Counted from the stretch's first letter, positions 39,350 through 47,279 are shown. The stretch is 64,000 bases of DNA from Cohnella algarum (GCF_016937515.1 NZ_JAFHKM010000002.1:2785001-2849000), one strand, 5' to 3'. Notes: generated from the sequence alone by a model not told the origin. Numbers and translations: made by a program.

Positions 39350-39459
39350 CGGAACAATTCCCGGCGCTTGGAGTAAACGTAGGCGACCGCGTAAACGACT
39401 CCGATGGCCAGCATGGCGGCAACCGCATGCTGCGAAAGCCAAGCGACGAACGCTTCCAT
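39340..39459 (-). CDS. 39-residue single-span membrane protein
   Basis: A very short gene supported by a good start signal: on the minus strand GGGAGGTC stands 7 bases before the ATG. The peptide has an amphipathic opening (MEAFVAWLSQH), one hydrophobic helix (residues about 12-28) and a strongly basic tail (SKRRELFRKK), as in small inner-membrane regulators or stabilisers. No family is recognised. It is convergent with purD and its last codons overlap the purD terminator, so the two transcripts would overlap. Confidence rests on the start site and composition only. Confidence 0.6.
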   Translation of the reverse strand: MEAFVAWLSQHAVAAMLAIGVVYAVAYVYSKRRELFRKK

Positions 39460-39531
39460 GAAAGCGACCTCCCTCGGGATGACTTCTCGGTTTAGAATGC
39501 CCCGTTTGGGGTAGAATGTTCCGGCGTCCGT

Positions 39532-39560
39532 TTGACAGAGGAAAGCGATGATGGTAAGAT
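39532..39560 (+). promoter_or_regulatory. Promoter of the alpha/beta hydrolase gene
   Basis: TTGACA at 39532-39537, a 17-base spacer and TAAGAT at 39555-39560, about 50 bases before the start codon. Confidence 0.8.
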
Positions 39561-39612
39561 TTTTAATACATAGTATATTAATCGGAATTAGAGGAATAAA
39601 GGAGATCCGACC

Positions 39613-40434
39613 ATGGAAAGACCGTTTACGATACGACACGACCGCTTGAACCTCGCCGCGACGATCCATTATCCGAATCCGGATGCCAAGCGGGAGGGCC
39701 GGAAGCTTCCCCTGATTATTATCAACCACGGTTTTGTCGGAAGCCGGATCGGCGTGGACCGATTGTTCGTGCTGGCGGCCCGGCAGTTCGCGGAGCAAGG
39801 GAATCTGGTTATCCGGTTCGATTTCGCGGGCTGCGGGGAGAGCGACGGCGTTTACGGGGAGCATGGGCTCGACTCGATGATCGAGCAAACCCGCACGGTG
39901 CTGAACTACGGTCTGTCGCTCGATATCGTCGATCCTTTGCGCGTGACGCTGCTCGGTCACAGCTTGGGCGGAGCGGTCGCGCTGCTGACCGCCGTGAGGG
40001 AAAAGCGGGTGAAATCGCTCGTGCTCTGGTCGGCGGTCGGGTATCCGTTCAACGACATTACGCGCATCGTCGGACGCAAAATATACGAAGAAGCGGTCAC
40101 CCGAGGTTCGGCGGACTATCTCGGCTACACGCTGAAGCCGGATTTTTTCGACGCGCTGATGAAGCATCAGCCGTTCCAGGAAACGCAGAAGTTCACCGGG
40201 GACGTGCTGCTCGTGCACGGAACGGGAGACGACGTCATACCGGTCGATTATACGTTTTTGATGGAAAAGACGTTTTGGCTTCGGGGAGAAGGACGCTGCG
40301 ACAAAGTCGTCATTTTTCAGGCGGATCACACCTATTCGAGCGGCGAGCATAAAAAAGAGCTGATCCGCGCCACCTCGGATTGGCTCGGCGGCTACGACCA
40401 GCGGCAGCAGGAGTGGCACCATTGGAGCATATAG
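39613..40434 (+). CDS. Alpha/beta hydrolase, carboxylesterase-like
   Basis: Cytoplasmic serine hydrolase of 273 residues, resembling the cinnamoyl/feruloyl esterase and dienelactone-hydrolase-like group. The oxyanion strand is INHGFVGSR. Nucleophile Ser is in GHSLGG, the acid is probably in HGTGDDVIP, and His is in QADHTYSS. There is no signal peptide. ATG at 39613 is preceded by AAAGGAG and its own promoter. The substrate cannot be read from the sequence; a role in hydrolysing plant-derived phenolic esters would suit the glycosidase-rich setting but is only a guess. Confidence 0.85.
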   Translation: MERPFTIRHDRLNLAATIHYPNPDAKREGRKLPLIIINHGFVGSRIGVDRLFVLAARQFAEQGNLVIRFDFAGCGESDGVYGEHGLDSMIEQTRTVLNYGLSLDIVDPLRVTLLGHSLGGAVALLTAVREKRVKSLVLWSAVGYPFNDITRIVGRKIYEEAVTRGSADYLGYTLKPDFFDALMKHQPFQETQKFTGDVLLVHGTGDDVIPVDYTFLMEKTFWLRGEGRCDKVVIFQADHTYSSGEHKKELIRATSDWLGGYDQRQQEWHHWSI

Positions 40435-40870
40435 GCCGAACGAAGCCTTCGAGTCCGCGCGGCAGCGGTTGAGGGCTTTCTTGCCCTCTCCGCGTGGCTT
40501 AAAGCCGATTCCAGTTGGGTCAAATTTACTCATCTCACCCCACCGCCGCGCACGCCGTCGTCCCAGTTGAGTCGTGGCGACCCATCTAGGCCCGCCGTCC
40601 GCGTACAGCCGCTTCCGGTTGGGTCAAATTTACTCATCTCACCCCACCGCCGCGCGCTGACGATCAAGCAGACGTTTTCCCCATACCGGCGTATTTTTAT
40701 CGAAAATTGATGCTTAAGCCACTGGTCTTTTGTCGGACCGGGCCGATCTGACATGTCGTTTAGTACAGTTTTTGTACAGATCCTCCTGCTACTCTGTTAT
40801 GGTGCTGTTCGTTAGCAACATGTGCGGAGAAAAAGATAGATGGACGAAATCAATGAATCGGGAGGCAGCT
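40435..40870. repeat. Gap with GTTGRGTC...YCATCT repeats
   Basis: At 40511-40655 a 145-base stretch holds three degenerate copies of the same palindromic element that forms the array at 24417-24890, including CAGTTGAGTCGTGGCGACCC and two identical GGGTCAAATTTACTCATCTC copies. The promoter of the LPXTG gene lies at 40772. No gene is supported. Confidence 0.7.
40772..40800 (+). promoter_or_regulatory. Promoter of the LPXTG gene
   Basis: TTGTAC at 40772-40777, a 17-base spacer and TGTTAT at 40795-40800. The -35 lies within the box CAGTTTTTGTACAG, which recurs almost unchanged upstream of the GGDEF gene (43575-43588). Confidence 0.55.
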
Positions 40871-41647
40871 GTGAAAAGATTTTTGAAAACGATGGTCAAT
40901 TTGCGCTTGTTGGCCGTGTTGCTTGTCGTTGCCTATGGAGCTTTCTCGGACGTGGGGGCGGCATCGGCCGCTTCGGCACCGCCGCTCGGCGCGGCCTCTG
41001 AGTCGGCCAAGCCGGACGTCATTCCGGAGCTGCCGGAAGCGGCGTTGTATGTCGCCGACTCGGACAAAACGGGCGAAGTGGTCGAGATCGCCGAGGAGGA
41101 AGTGCCGCTCGGAACCGTCGAAACGAAGGCCAAGCCGGACGTCATTCCGGAGCTGCCGGAAGCGGCGTCGTATGTCGCCGGCTCGGACGAAACGGGCGAA
41201 GTGATCGAGATCGCCGAGGAGGAAGTGCCGCTCGGAACCGTCGAAACGGAGGCGAAGCCGGACGTCATTCCGGAGCTGCCGGAAGCGGCGTCTTATGTCG
41301 CCGGCTCGGACGAAACGGGCGAAGTGATCGAGGTGGCCGAGGAGGAAGTACCGCTTGGAACCGTCGAAATGGCGGCGAAGCCGGACGTCATTCCGGAACT
41401 GCCGGAAGCGGCGTCGTATGTCGCCGGCTCGGACGAAACGGGCGAAGTGATCGAGGTGGCCGAGGAGGAAGTGCCGCTCGGAACCGTCGATCACGGCGTT
41501 GATGCCGCGAAGACGATCGAAGAGGACGAGGCGCCGCTTGGCACGCTGCCGCAGACCGGCGAGTCCGGTCCGCTTCCGTTTTACCTGTTCGGATCGGCGC
41601 TTGCCGTTTTCGGCGTTTGCCTGCTGCGCAAAAAACGCGTAAACTGA
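40871..41647 (+). CDS. LPXTG-anchored surface protein with four acidic 41-residue repeats
   Basis: Secreted protein of 258 residues destined for covalent attachment to the cell wall. A signal peptide spans about residues 1-35. Four near-identical units of 41 residues, each beginning AKPDVIPELPEAA and ending EEEVPLGTVE, fill about 45-210. The sortase signal LPQTG is at 226-230, then a hydrophobic span and the RKKRVN tail. The repeats start at nucleotides 41005, 41128, 41251 and 41374, an exact 123-base period. GTG at 40871 is chosen because GGGAGG precedes it by six bases. The sortase gene follows. The repeats are rich in Glu and Pro, suggesting an extended stalk; the family is not recognised. 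Confidence 0.88.
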   Translation: MKRFLKTMVNLRLLAVLLVVAYGAFSDVGAASAASAPPLGAASESAKPDVIPELPEAALYVADSDKTGEVVEIAEEEVPLGTVETKAKPDVIPELPEAASYVAGSDETGEVIEIAEEEVPLGTVETEAKPDVIPELPEAASYVAGSDETGEVIEVAEEEVPLGTVEMAAKPDVIPELPEAASYVAGSDETGEVIEVAEEEVPLGTVDHGVDAAKTIEEDEAPLGTLPQTGESGPLPFYLFGSALAVFGVCLLRKKRVN

Positions 41648-41724
41648 CCGTATGAACGCGGGCCTGTCCGGCCTGAATGCGTCGCTGCATTCACGCTTCT
41701 CCACGGCCCAGGAGGGATAACGAC

Positions 41725-42399
41725 ATGAAAAAGCTGTACTTGCTTTTCATCCTGGCGGGCGTTTTTCTGATCTGCTACCCGCATCTGAACGAGTGGGTTC
41801 AGGACCGGAAGCAGGCGCAGTTGCTGGCTGCCGCGGAGCGGGAGCTGGCCGAAGCCGACGATCGGCTGTCGTCTTCCGTATCTACGCTAAAGAACGGCTT
41901 GGCGAAAGTGAACGCGCTATTGGAACAAAGCGCGCAGGAAGAAGAACCGGAGGAGCCCGACCCGTTTGCCGCGTACGCGGAGGACGAACGGCCGCTCGCC
42001 ATCCTGACGATCGACAAAATCGACGTCAAGCTGCCGGTGCTCGAAGGGGCCACCAAGCAGAACATGAAGCACGCCGCGGCGCACATGACAGAGACGGCCG
42101 CGCTGGGAGAGGTCGGCAATGCCGCCGTCGCCGCGCATAGAGCCAGAACGAAGGGCCGCTTGTTCAACCGGCTCGACGAAGTGGAAATCGGCGACAAGAT
42201 CGACGTCAAGACAAGCGAGGGCAGCTACAGCTACACGGTTTACGAAATCAAAATCGTGGAGCCGACGGAGCTTTCCGTGCTGGAGCCGAACGGAACGGAC
42301 CGCATTTTGACGCTCATTACGTGCGATCCGCTCGTCAACCCCACGCATCGTCTGATCGTTCACGCCAAAATAACCGATTCCGCCGCGACGGCGGATTAA
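41725..42399 (+). CDS. Class D-type sortase
   Basis: Transpeptidase that cleaves LPXTG signals and links the protein to peptidoglycan; the gene directly upstream encodes its probable substrate. 224 residues: a membrane anchor at about 5-20, a coiled Glu/Ala-rich stem (about 27-80) and the sortase barrel. Catalytic His is in AAHRAR, Cys200 in TLITCDP and Arg209 in THRLIVH. ATG at 41725 follows GGAGGG. Short length and the TLITC motif favour class D. Only one substrate gene is visible here. Confidence 0.93.
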   Translation: MKKLYLLFILAGVFLICYPHLNEWVQDRKQAQLLAAAERELAEADDRLSSSVSTLKNGLAKVNALLEQSAQEEEPEEPDPFAAYAEDERPLAILTIDKIDVKLPVLEGATKQNMKHAAAHMTETAALGEVGNAAVAAHRARTKGRLFNRLDEVEIGDKIDVKTSEGSYSYTVYEIKIVEPTELSVLEPNGTDRILTLITCDPLVNPTHRLIVHAKITDSAATAD

Positions 42400-42429
42400 A
42401 AACTGCTTTTCTATTTCGACAAATAATGG

Positions 42430-42435
42430 TATAAT
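42430..42435 (+). promoter_or_regulatory. Probable -10 element of the riboswitch leader
   Basis: TATAAT at 42430-42435, preceded at 17 bases by a weak TTTTCT. A start near 42442 would place the first riboswitch at the very 5' end of the transcript. Confidence 0.5.
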
Positions 42436-42455
42436 TTTTATGTAAAAGCTTATCA

Positions 42456-42536
42456 CGATAACGGCAAACCTGTCGAAAGGCAGGGACGCAAAGCTACAGG
42501 GCCTTCCTCCGAGCGAGATGGCAGCCAGTTGCCGAA
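42456..42536 (+). promoter_or_regulatory. c-di-GMP-I (GEMM-I) riboswitch, first copy
   Basis: The sequence carries the GEMM-I core: GGCAAACC, a hairpin closed by CCTG/CAGG with a TCGAAAGG tetraloop region, then GGGACGCAAAGC, followed by a second helix whose receptor side reads GCGAGATGGCAGC, and the closing GCCG. A terminator begins within its 3' end, so the likely output is transcription control. The gene served is the transglutaminase-like gene at 42676. Confidence 0.9.
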
Positions 42537-42559
42537 CGACATGGCTTTTTTTGTTTTTT
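42523..42559 (+). terminator. Terminator overlapping the first c-di-GMP riboswitch
   Basis: AGCCA at 42523-42527 can pair with TGGCT at 42542-42546, followed by seven T, one G and six T. Its 5' arm is part of the aptamer, so aptamer folding and terminator formation exclude each other. Ligand binding is then expected to favour read-through. Confidence 0.75.
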
Positions 42560-42580
42560 CGAAGCCTCTGAAAACTTTAC

Positions 42581-42661
42581 CGATAATGGCATACCTGTCG
42601 AAAGGCAGGGACGCAAAGCCATAGGGCCTTCCTCCTAGCGAGATGGCAGCCTGGCCGCCGA
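42581..42661 (+). promoter_or_regulatory. c-di-GMP-I (GEMM-I) riboswitch, second copy
   Basis: Repeats the first aptamer almost base for base (CCTGTCGAAAGGCAGGGACG and CAAAGC, then AGCGAGATGGCAGC), with GGCATACC in place of GGCAAACC. Its closing strand ends right next to the ribosome binding site AAGGGAG (42661-42667) of the transglutaminase gene, and no terminator follows, so it may act on translation. Confidence 0.88.
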
Positions 42662-42675
42662 AGGGAGTTTTACGA

Positions 42676-43488
42676 ATGCGCAAGCTCGCGTTCGCGACCG
42701 CCGCGATCGTTATATTGTTTACCATGTTGTTTGGCGCCGCAGCCTACGCCGCCAACGAAACCGGCGCGGAATGGCTGGACACGACAAAGCTGGATACCGG
42801 GGCGGTCGGCGTGCGCTATGCAGTCAAAGCCGACGTCAAAACGAAGGCCATGATCGTCAAGGACACCGGAAAATATACCTATACGCTCAGAGCGGACAAG
42901 CCTGTCGAATGGTTCCCTCTGCAGTTGGGCAACGGCGACTACACGGTGACGATTCTGGAAAACGTCAGCGGCAATCAGTACAAAGTCGTGGACAAGGCAA
43001 CGCTGACGCTCGCTTTGCAGGACGGCACGGCCGTTTATTTGAACCAGGTACAGAACATCGATTGGACGCCGAACAGCATCGCCGTTCAAAAGGCGAAGGA
43101 ACTGACGCAGAACAAAAAGACGGACGCCGAAAAGGTGGCCGCCGTTTACCGATACGTAATCGACAACGTCAAGTACGACAAAGAGCTCGCGGCCGCAGCC
43201 ACGCCGGATTACCTGCCGCAAATCGACCGCACGTTCGCCAGCAACAAGGATATCTGCTACGGCTACGCCGCCTTGACGGCCGGCATGCTGCGCGCGCTCG
43301 ATATCCCGACGAAGCTGGTGACGGGCAAAACGACGTACGTAACCGAGTACCATGCCTGGAATCAAGTGTTTCTGGACGGCCAATGGGTGACGATCGATAC
43401 GACGGTCGACGCCGGACTCAAAGCCGGCAAGCAAGATTTCCAAATGATCAAGGATGCCGCTCTCTATACGACGGACAAGGTGTACTAA
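42676..43488 (+). CDS. Secreted transglutaminase-like protein under c-di-GMP control
   Basis: 270 residues. A signal peptide spans about 1-25 (ending AAAYAA), so it acts outside the membrane. A beta-rich N-terminal part (about 30-125) is followed by a transglutaminase-like papain-fold domain. The triad is complete: Cys194 in DICYGYA, His226 in EYHAWNQ and Asp241 in TIDTTVD. Such proteins cross-link or cleave surface peptides. ATG at 42676 is preceded by AAGGGAG. Two tandem c-di-GMP riboswitches lie directly upstream, which makes it a direct c-di-GMP target. Surface substrates such as the LPXTG protein next door are an inference. Confidence 0.88.
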   Translation: MRKLAFATAAIVILFTMLFGAAAYAANETGAEWLDTTKLDTGAVGVRYAVKADVKTKAMIVKDTGKYTYTLRADKPVEWFPLQLGNGDYTVTILENVSGNQYKVVDKATLTLALQDGTAVYLNQVQNIDWTPNSIAVQKAKELTQNKKTDAEKVAAVYRYVIDNVKYDKELAAAATPDYLPQIDRTFASNKDICYGYAALTAGMLRALDIPTKLVTGKTTYVTEYHAWNQVFLDGQWVTIDTTVDAGLKAGKQDFQMIKDAALYTTDKVY

Positions 43489-43503
43489 AGCCTTGGAATT
43501 TGC

Positions 43504-43555
43504 AAAAAAAGCCCAGGAAGCTCCGAGCCGCAGCGCGGTTTTCGGGGCTTTTTTT
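43504..43555 (+). terminator. Intrinsic terminator of the transglutaminase gene
   Basis: AAAAAAAGCCC and GGGGCTTTTTTT enclose a 30-base loop with a smaller GC-rich pairing, ending in seven T. Confidence 0.82.
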
Positions 43556-43681
43556 CAGATCGAAATCGAGCGTTCAGTTTCTGTACAGTTCAAACGGCTA
43601 TACTTGAATGAGCGATATTCGGGGCCGGCAATGGGTCGTTCGTCCCGAAATTTCAGGCAACGAAACGAAAGAGGTAAGGAT

Positions 43682-45256
43682 ATGTTTGCTTTTGGAGGAA
43701 ATTCAATCGTAACGGTAATGATCGTCTACGCGCTCGCAGCCGTGAATTTATATGCCTGCCTGAGCTTCGCGGGCAAGATCGGGCTTTCGAAAGGGGAAAA
43801 AGGGCGGCTCGCCGCGGTTCAGGCGGCGGTGACCGTCGTTTTCGGCATCGGGACGGATTTTTTCTCGGAAATGATCGACGTTTCCCGGACGTTTCCGTTT
43901 CTTTTCGCTTTAACTTCGGTTCTGGTGGCGCTGATCGCCGTCGTCACGGCCGTGCTGATGGCCAGCTGGATCATGGACGAAAAAAGCCTGAACCTGCGCC
44001 AATGCATGGCGGGGACGACGCTGCTGGCCGCAGGGTTGTCGTCGATGCATTACAACGGCTTGGCCGCCCCTTGGCTTATGGAGGTCTACGATCCCAATCT
44101 CATCGCGATCGTCGCGATTACGGCCGTCGTCGCCATCGCAGGGGTCAGCTGCATTTTTCCCAGGCTTGCCAAAGGGGCGATCGCCGCAGCCATTTTAGGT
44201 TATATGATGGTGCCCGCCGCGCTGAACGTCAGCCATTTCATGGCGGCATTGGTTCTGGTGTGGCTGCTTTCGCTGCTGGGCATGTACGTGCTGCAAAGAA
44301 CGCGAGATTCGAAAACGGCAGACGCCGGAGAAAATGCCTATAAATCGTTGTACGAGAACAGCCGGGACGGAATCGTTCTGATCGACAGCCAGTATAAAAT
44401 CGTCGGATTGAACGCTTCGGCCGCTTCCATCACGGGCATGGAAAGCCGGCAATTGCGAGGCAAGCCGCTTTCCTCCGTGCTTGACCGCGTGCCGCCGGAA
44501 GTCCGGCGGAAAACGAAAAAGCTGTTTTTGCTTTCGTTGCGCGCTCCCGAACAGCGTCCTTGCGAGATGCCGTTTCTCGACGCCAAAGGACAGCGGCGCG
44601 AGCTTCAGGTGACGCGAATTCCCGTTCGGGTCGAACTGGACGGGGAGGAGGTGCGAAGCTTTATCGTCATCAAGGATATTACGAGCGAAAAACGGGCGGT
44701 CGAGCAGATTCGTTACCTGGCCTATCACGACGAGCTGACGAAGCTGCCGAACCGGAGAATGTTCAACAAAACGTTGGAAGAGGAAATTCGATCGAGCCGG
44801 GAAACGGGCAAGCCGTTCGGCGTCATGATCGTCGATATGGACGGGTTCAAAAAAATAAACGACGCGTTCGGCCATACGCAAGGCGATCTTTTTCTGAGAC
44901 AGGCGACGGAACGGATCCAGGGCTGCCTGAGCGGAAGCCAGGCCATGCTCGCCCGCATAGGCGGGGACGAATTCGCCGTAATCTGCCGGGGAGAGCGGCT
45001 GGGGGAGGAAATGGCGGACCTGGCCGACCGGATCGTCCAGGCTATGCATCGGATTCCCGAGGGGATCGTATACGGCGTACAGGCTTCGGCCAGCATCGGC
45101 ATCGCCGTTTTTCCGCAGGACGGGGACACCGCCGGGCAGTTGATGGACCATGCCGACGCCGCCATGTATGACGTCAAGAAGAAGGGCAAAAACGGCTTTC
45201 AAATGTACAAAAGCGACCGCACGCCGCCGTTTCCGGAAGCCTCGTTGGACGTCTGA
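43682..45256 (+). CDS. Membrane diguanylate cyclase with PAS and GGDEF domains
   Basis: Makes c-di-GMP from two GTP. 524 residues. About seven hydrophobic helices fill 1-210 and carry an MHYN motif (SSMHYNGLAA) plus further His/Met residues, as in MHYT-type sensor domains. A PAS domain (about 220-345: SRDGIVLIDSQYKIVGLNASAASITGM region) precedes the GGDEF domain. The active motif is intact (RIGGDEF), as are the upstream MDGFKKIND and HDELTKLPNR. I see no RxxD inhibitory site directly before the motif. ATG at 43682 follows AGAGGTAAGG. TATACT at 43599-43604 may be its -10. It is a plausible source of the signal read by the riboswitches at 42456 and 42581. Confidence 0.92.
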   Translation: MFAFGGNSIVTVMIVYALAAVNLYACLSFAGKIGLSKGEKGRLAAVQAAVTVVFGIGTDFFSEMIDVSRTFPFLFALTSVLVALIAVVTAVLMASWIMDEKSLNLRQCMAGTTLLAAGLSSMHYNGLAAPWLMEVYDPNLIAIVAITAVVAIAGVSCIFPRLAKGAIAAAILGYMMVPAALNVSHFMAALVLVWLLSLLGMYVLQRTRDSKTADAGENAYKSLYENSRDGIVLIDSQYKIVGLNASAASITGMESRQLRGKPLSSVLDRVPPEVRRKTKKLFLLSLRAPEQRPCEMPFLDAKGQRRELQVTRIPVRVELDGEEVRSFIVIKDITSEKRAVEQIRYLAYHDELTKLPNRRMFNKTLEEEIRSSRETGKPFGVMIVDMDGFKKINDAFGHTQGDLFLRQATERIQGCLSGSQAMLARIGGDEFAVICRGERLGEEMADLADRIVQAMHRIPEGIVYGVQASASIGIAVFPQDGDTAGQLMDHADAAMYDVKKKGKNGFQMYKSDRTPPFPEASLDV

Positions 45257-45284
45257 CCCGGAAGCGGGCGGCGCGCGGCTTGAT

Positions 45285-47273
45285 TCAGGCGTCGGCCGGA
45301 TATCCCGCCCTGGACGTCTCGCCGACCTCCGCAAGCTCGCCGGCGGCGGCGAGCTTGTCGACCGCCAGAACGAACATGGCGTGCGACCAGGTGAGGGGGA
45401 CGATCCATGCCGGAGCTCCGCTGGCTTTGTCAACCTGTTCGGGCAGCAGGCCGGTTTCGGTGCGGTGATCGATCGCCCAGCGCAGCAGCTTGCGCGCCTC
45501 CTCGTATTGTCCGATCTCGGTCCGGTAGTGGGCGAGCCACAACGTCGTCAAAATCCACGGATTGCCCCCGATGTATGGATCGTTCTCATACCGTTTGATC
45601 CCTCCGACGACGGGCGAGGTCAGCTTGCGCTCGATCGCATCGGCCTGCCGCCGCATGTAGTCGTGCTCCGGAGGCAGCACGCCGAACGGGGTCGAGACGC
45701 CGAGCAAGCTGATGTCGACCGTCGGATCGTATTTCAGCCGGTATACGGGATAGCCCTTTGCCGTATGCTCGACGCCGCCTTCCGCGCCGCGGGCGACGGC
45801 GCGCTCGTACTCCTCGCGGCCGACCTTCAGATGAAGCCCGCGGTAAAAGCTGCCTTCCGCCTCGTTCCAGCAATCGTTCTCGATCGCTTCGGCGATGCGG
45901 TCCGCCATCCGCTCCCAGGCCGCGGCCGAATCGTCGTCCCCCATCAGCCGGGCGAACGAGGACGCGGCGCGCAGCCCCGCGGAGACGGCGGCCGCCGAAT
46001 ACGTGTGCTCGGCGTCGCGCTCCTCCCACAGGTCGACGCTCGGCTTCGGAAGGCCGGTGTCCGGGTCGACGAAGCCGGCGAGAAACGCCGCGCCCTTGGC
46101 CACGGTCGGCCACATGCGGCGGGCGAAGCTTTCGTCGCCGGTTGCGGCGTAATGCTGCCACATCCCCCAGACAATGGAGCCGCCTTCGTCGATCTGCAGT
46201 CCCCACGAGGGAGCGAGGCTGCCGTCGTGGTAATGGCGCTGCTGCCAGGACCCGTCCGCCTCCTGCGCGCTCAGCGTCCATTCGTAGAAGCGCCGGGACG
46301 CTTCCGTCAGCCCGGTCCGGTCGAGCGCCGTCGTGATGAACGCCGCGTCGCGCCCCCAGCAGAACGAATAGCCGCCGCAGCGGGAAAAGCTCTCGTCCGC
46401 CTCGGGAGCGGCAAGCAGGCTGCCGGTCTGCGAGTCGGACATCAGCTTGAACATGAGAACGGACCGTTCGTACAGCTCCGCAAGCGCCCTGTCGCCGCCC
46501 GGGCACGGCCGCGCCCCGCGCAGCTCGGAGTGCCAGTAGATGCGGGTCGCCTCCAGCCATTGCGAAACCGGCCTTTCCTTCGTCTCCGCCAGCCGCAGCA
46601 GCGCCTCCGGCATCGTCGTTCCCGCCGCGATGTAGACTGGAAGAGTGGCGCTTTCGCCGCCTTTCAGCTTCAAATCCCAAGCCATCGCCCCGTCCGGCCG
46701 CATGTCGATCGCGTTGCCGTTCAACTCTCCGCGAACCGCCGCTTCCCAGGCGGAACCGCATTGAAATTCCGCGCAAACGTTTGCGCCCGAGACGGCAAAA
46801 AAAGACCGCTTATGGAAGTGAACGATCGCATCCGCGTCTTCGCGGAACGTCGTCGTGTTGTACAAGGGGCTTTCGTTGACGTGAAAAGAAGAATACCAGA
46901 CGAAACGGAACGAGACCTCGCCGGCCGTCTCGTTCGTGAACGTATAATGGCGCACGTGAACGTCTCCTTCGGGAAGCGAAAAATCCCGCTGCAGGACGGA
47001 GAGAGGGAAGCCGTTGCGGCTCGCCTCGGTCCGGACGATATTGGTGCCGGGTTCGTAGGCGATTCGATGCTCCCAGCCGTCCGCGGCATCGTCGAACCAG
47101 GTCGCGGCGGAATCGGCTCCGGAAAGCCGGATGCCGGTCCGAATCGCATCTACGTGCTGGGGATGGTCGATATGGGGCCACCACAGGCGGTACAGCCGGC
47201 CGGTCCGCCCCAGCGAACCGAGCATCCGGCCGTTGCCGACGATGGCGTCGATCAGATAAGGTTTGTTGGACAT
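45285..47273 (-). CDS. GH15 glucoamylase-type glucosidase
   Basis: Hydrolyses alpha-1,4 (and 1,6) glucosidic bonds from the non-reducing end of maltodextrins. 662 residues without signal peptide, so intracellular. An N-terminal beta-supersandwich domain (about 1-250) is followed by the (alpha/alpha)6 barrel. The general acid Glu is in LQIDEGGSIVWG and the base Glu in LPEQVDKASG, both typical for bacterial GH15. The start has AAGGAGC just upstream, inside the end of the LacI-type gene, 6 bases away. Both form one unit divergent from malEFG. The coding region contains a perfect LacI-like operator palindrome at 46771-46786. Confidence 0.9.
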   Translation of the reverse strand: MSNKPYLIDAIVGNGRMLGSLGRTGRLYRLWWPHIDHPQHVDAIRTGIRLSGADSAATWFDDAADGWEHRIAYEPGTNIVRTEASRNGFPLSVLQRDFSLPEGDVHVRHYTFTNETAGEVSFRFVWYSSFHVNESPLYNTTTFREDADAIVHFHKRSFFAVSGANVCAEFQCGSAWEAAVRGELNGNAIDMRPDGAMAWDLKLKGGESATLPVYIAAGTTMPEALLRLAETKERPVSQWLEATRIYWHSELRGARPCPGGDRALAELYERSVLMFKLMSDSQTGSLLAAPEADESFSRCGGYSFCWGRDAAFITTALDRTGLTEASRRFYEWTLSAQEADGSWQQRHYHDGSLAPSWGLQIDEGGSIVWGMWQHYAATGDESFARRMWPTVAKGAAFLAGFVDPDTGLPKPSVDLWEERDAEHTYSAAAVSAGLRAASSFARLMGDDDSAAAWERMADRIAEAIENDCWNEAEGSFYRGLHLKVGREEYERAVARGAEGGVEHTAKGYPVYRLKYDPTVDISLLGVSTPFGVLPPEHDYMRRQADAIERKLTSPVVGGIKRYENDPYIGGNPWILTTLWLAHYRTEIGQYEEARKLLRWAIDHRTETGLLPEQVDKASGAPAWIVPLTWSHAMFVLAVDKLAAAGELAEVGETSRAGYPADA
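46771..46786. promoter_or_regulatory. Intragenic operator-like palindrome
   Basis: GCGCAAACGTTTGCGC is a perfect 16-bp palindrome with the GCAAACGTTTGC core of MalR/PurR-class LacI operators. It lies within the GH15 reading frame, about 500 bases after the start codon. Confidence 0.5.
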
Positions 47274-47279
47274 GTCGGT

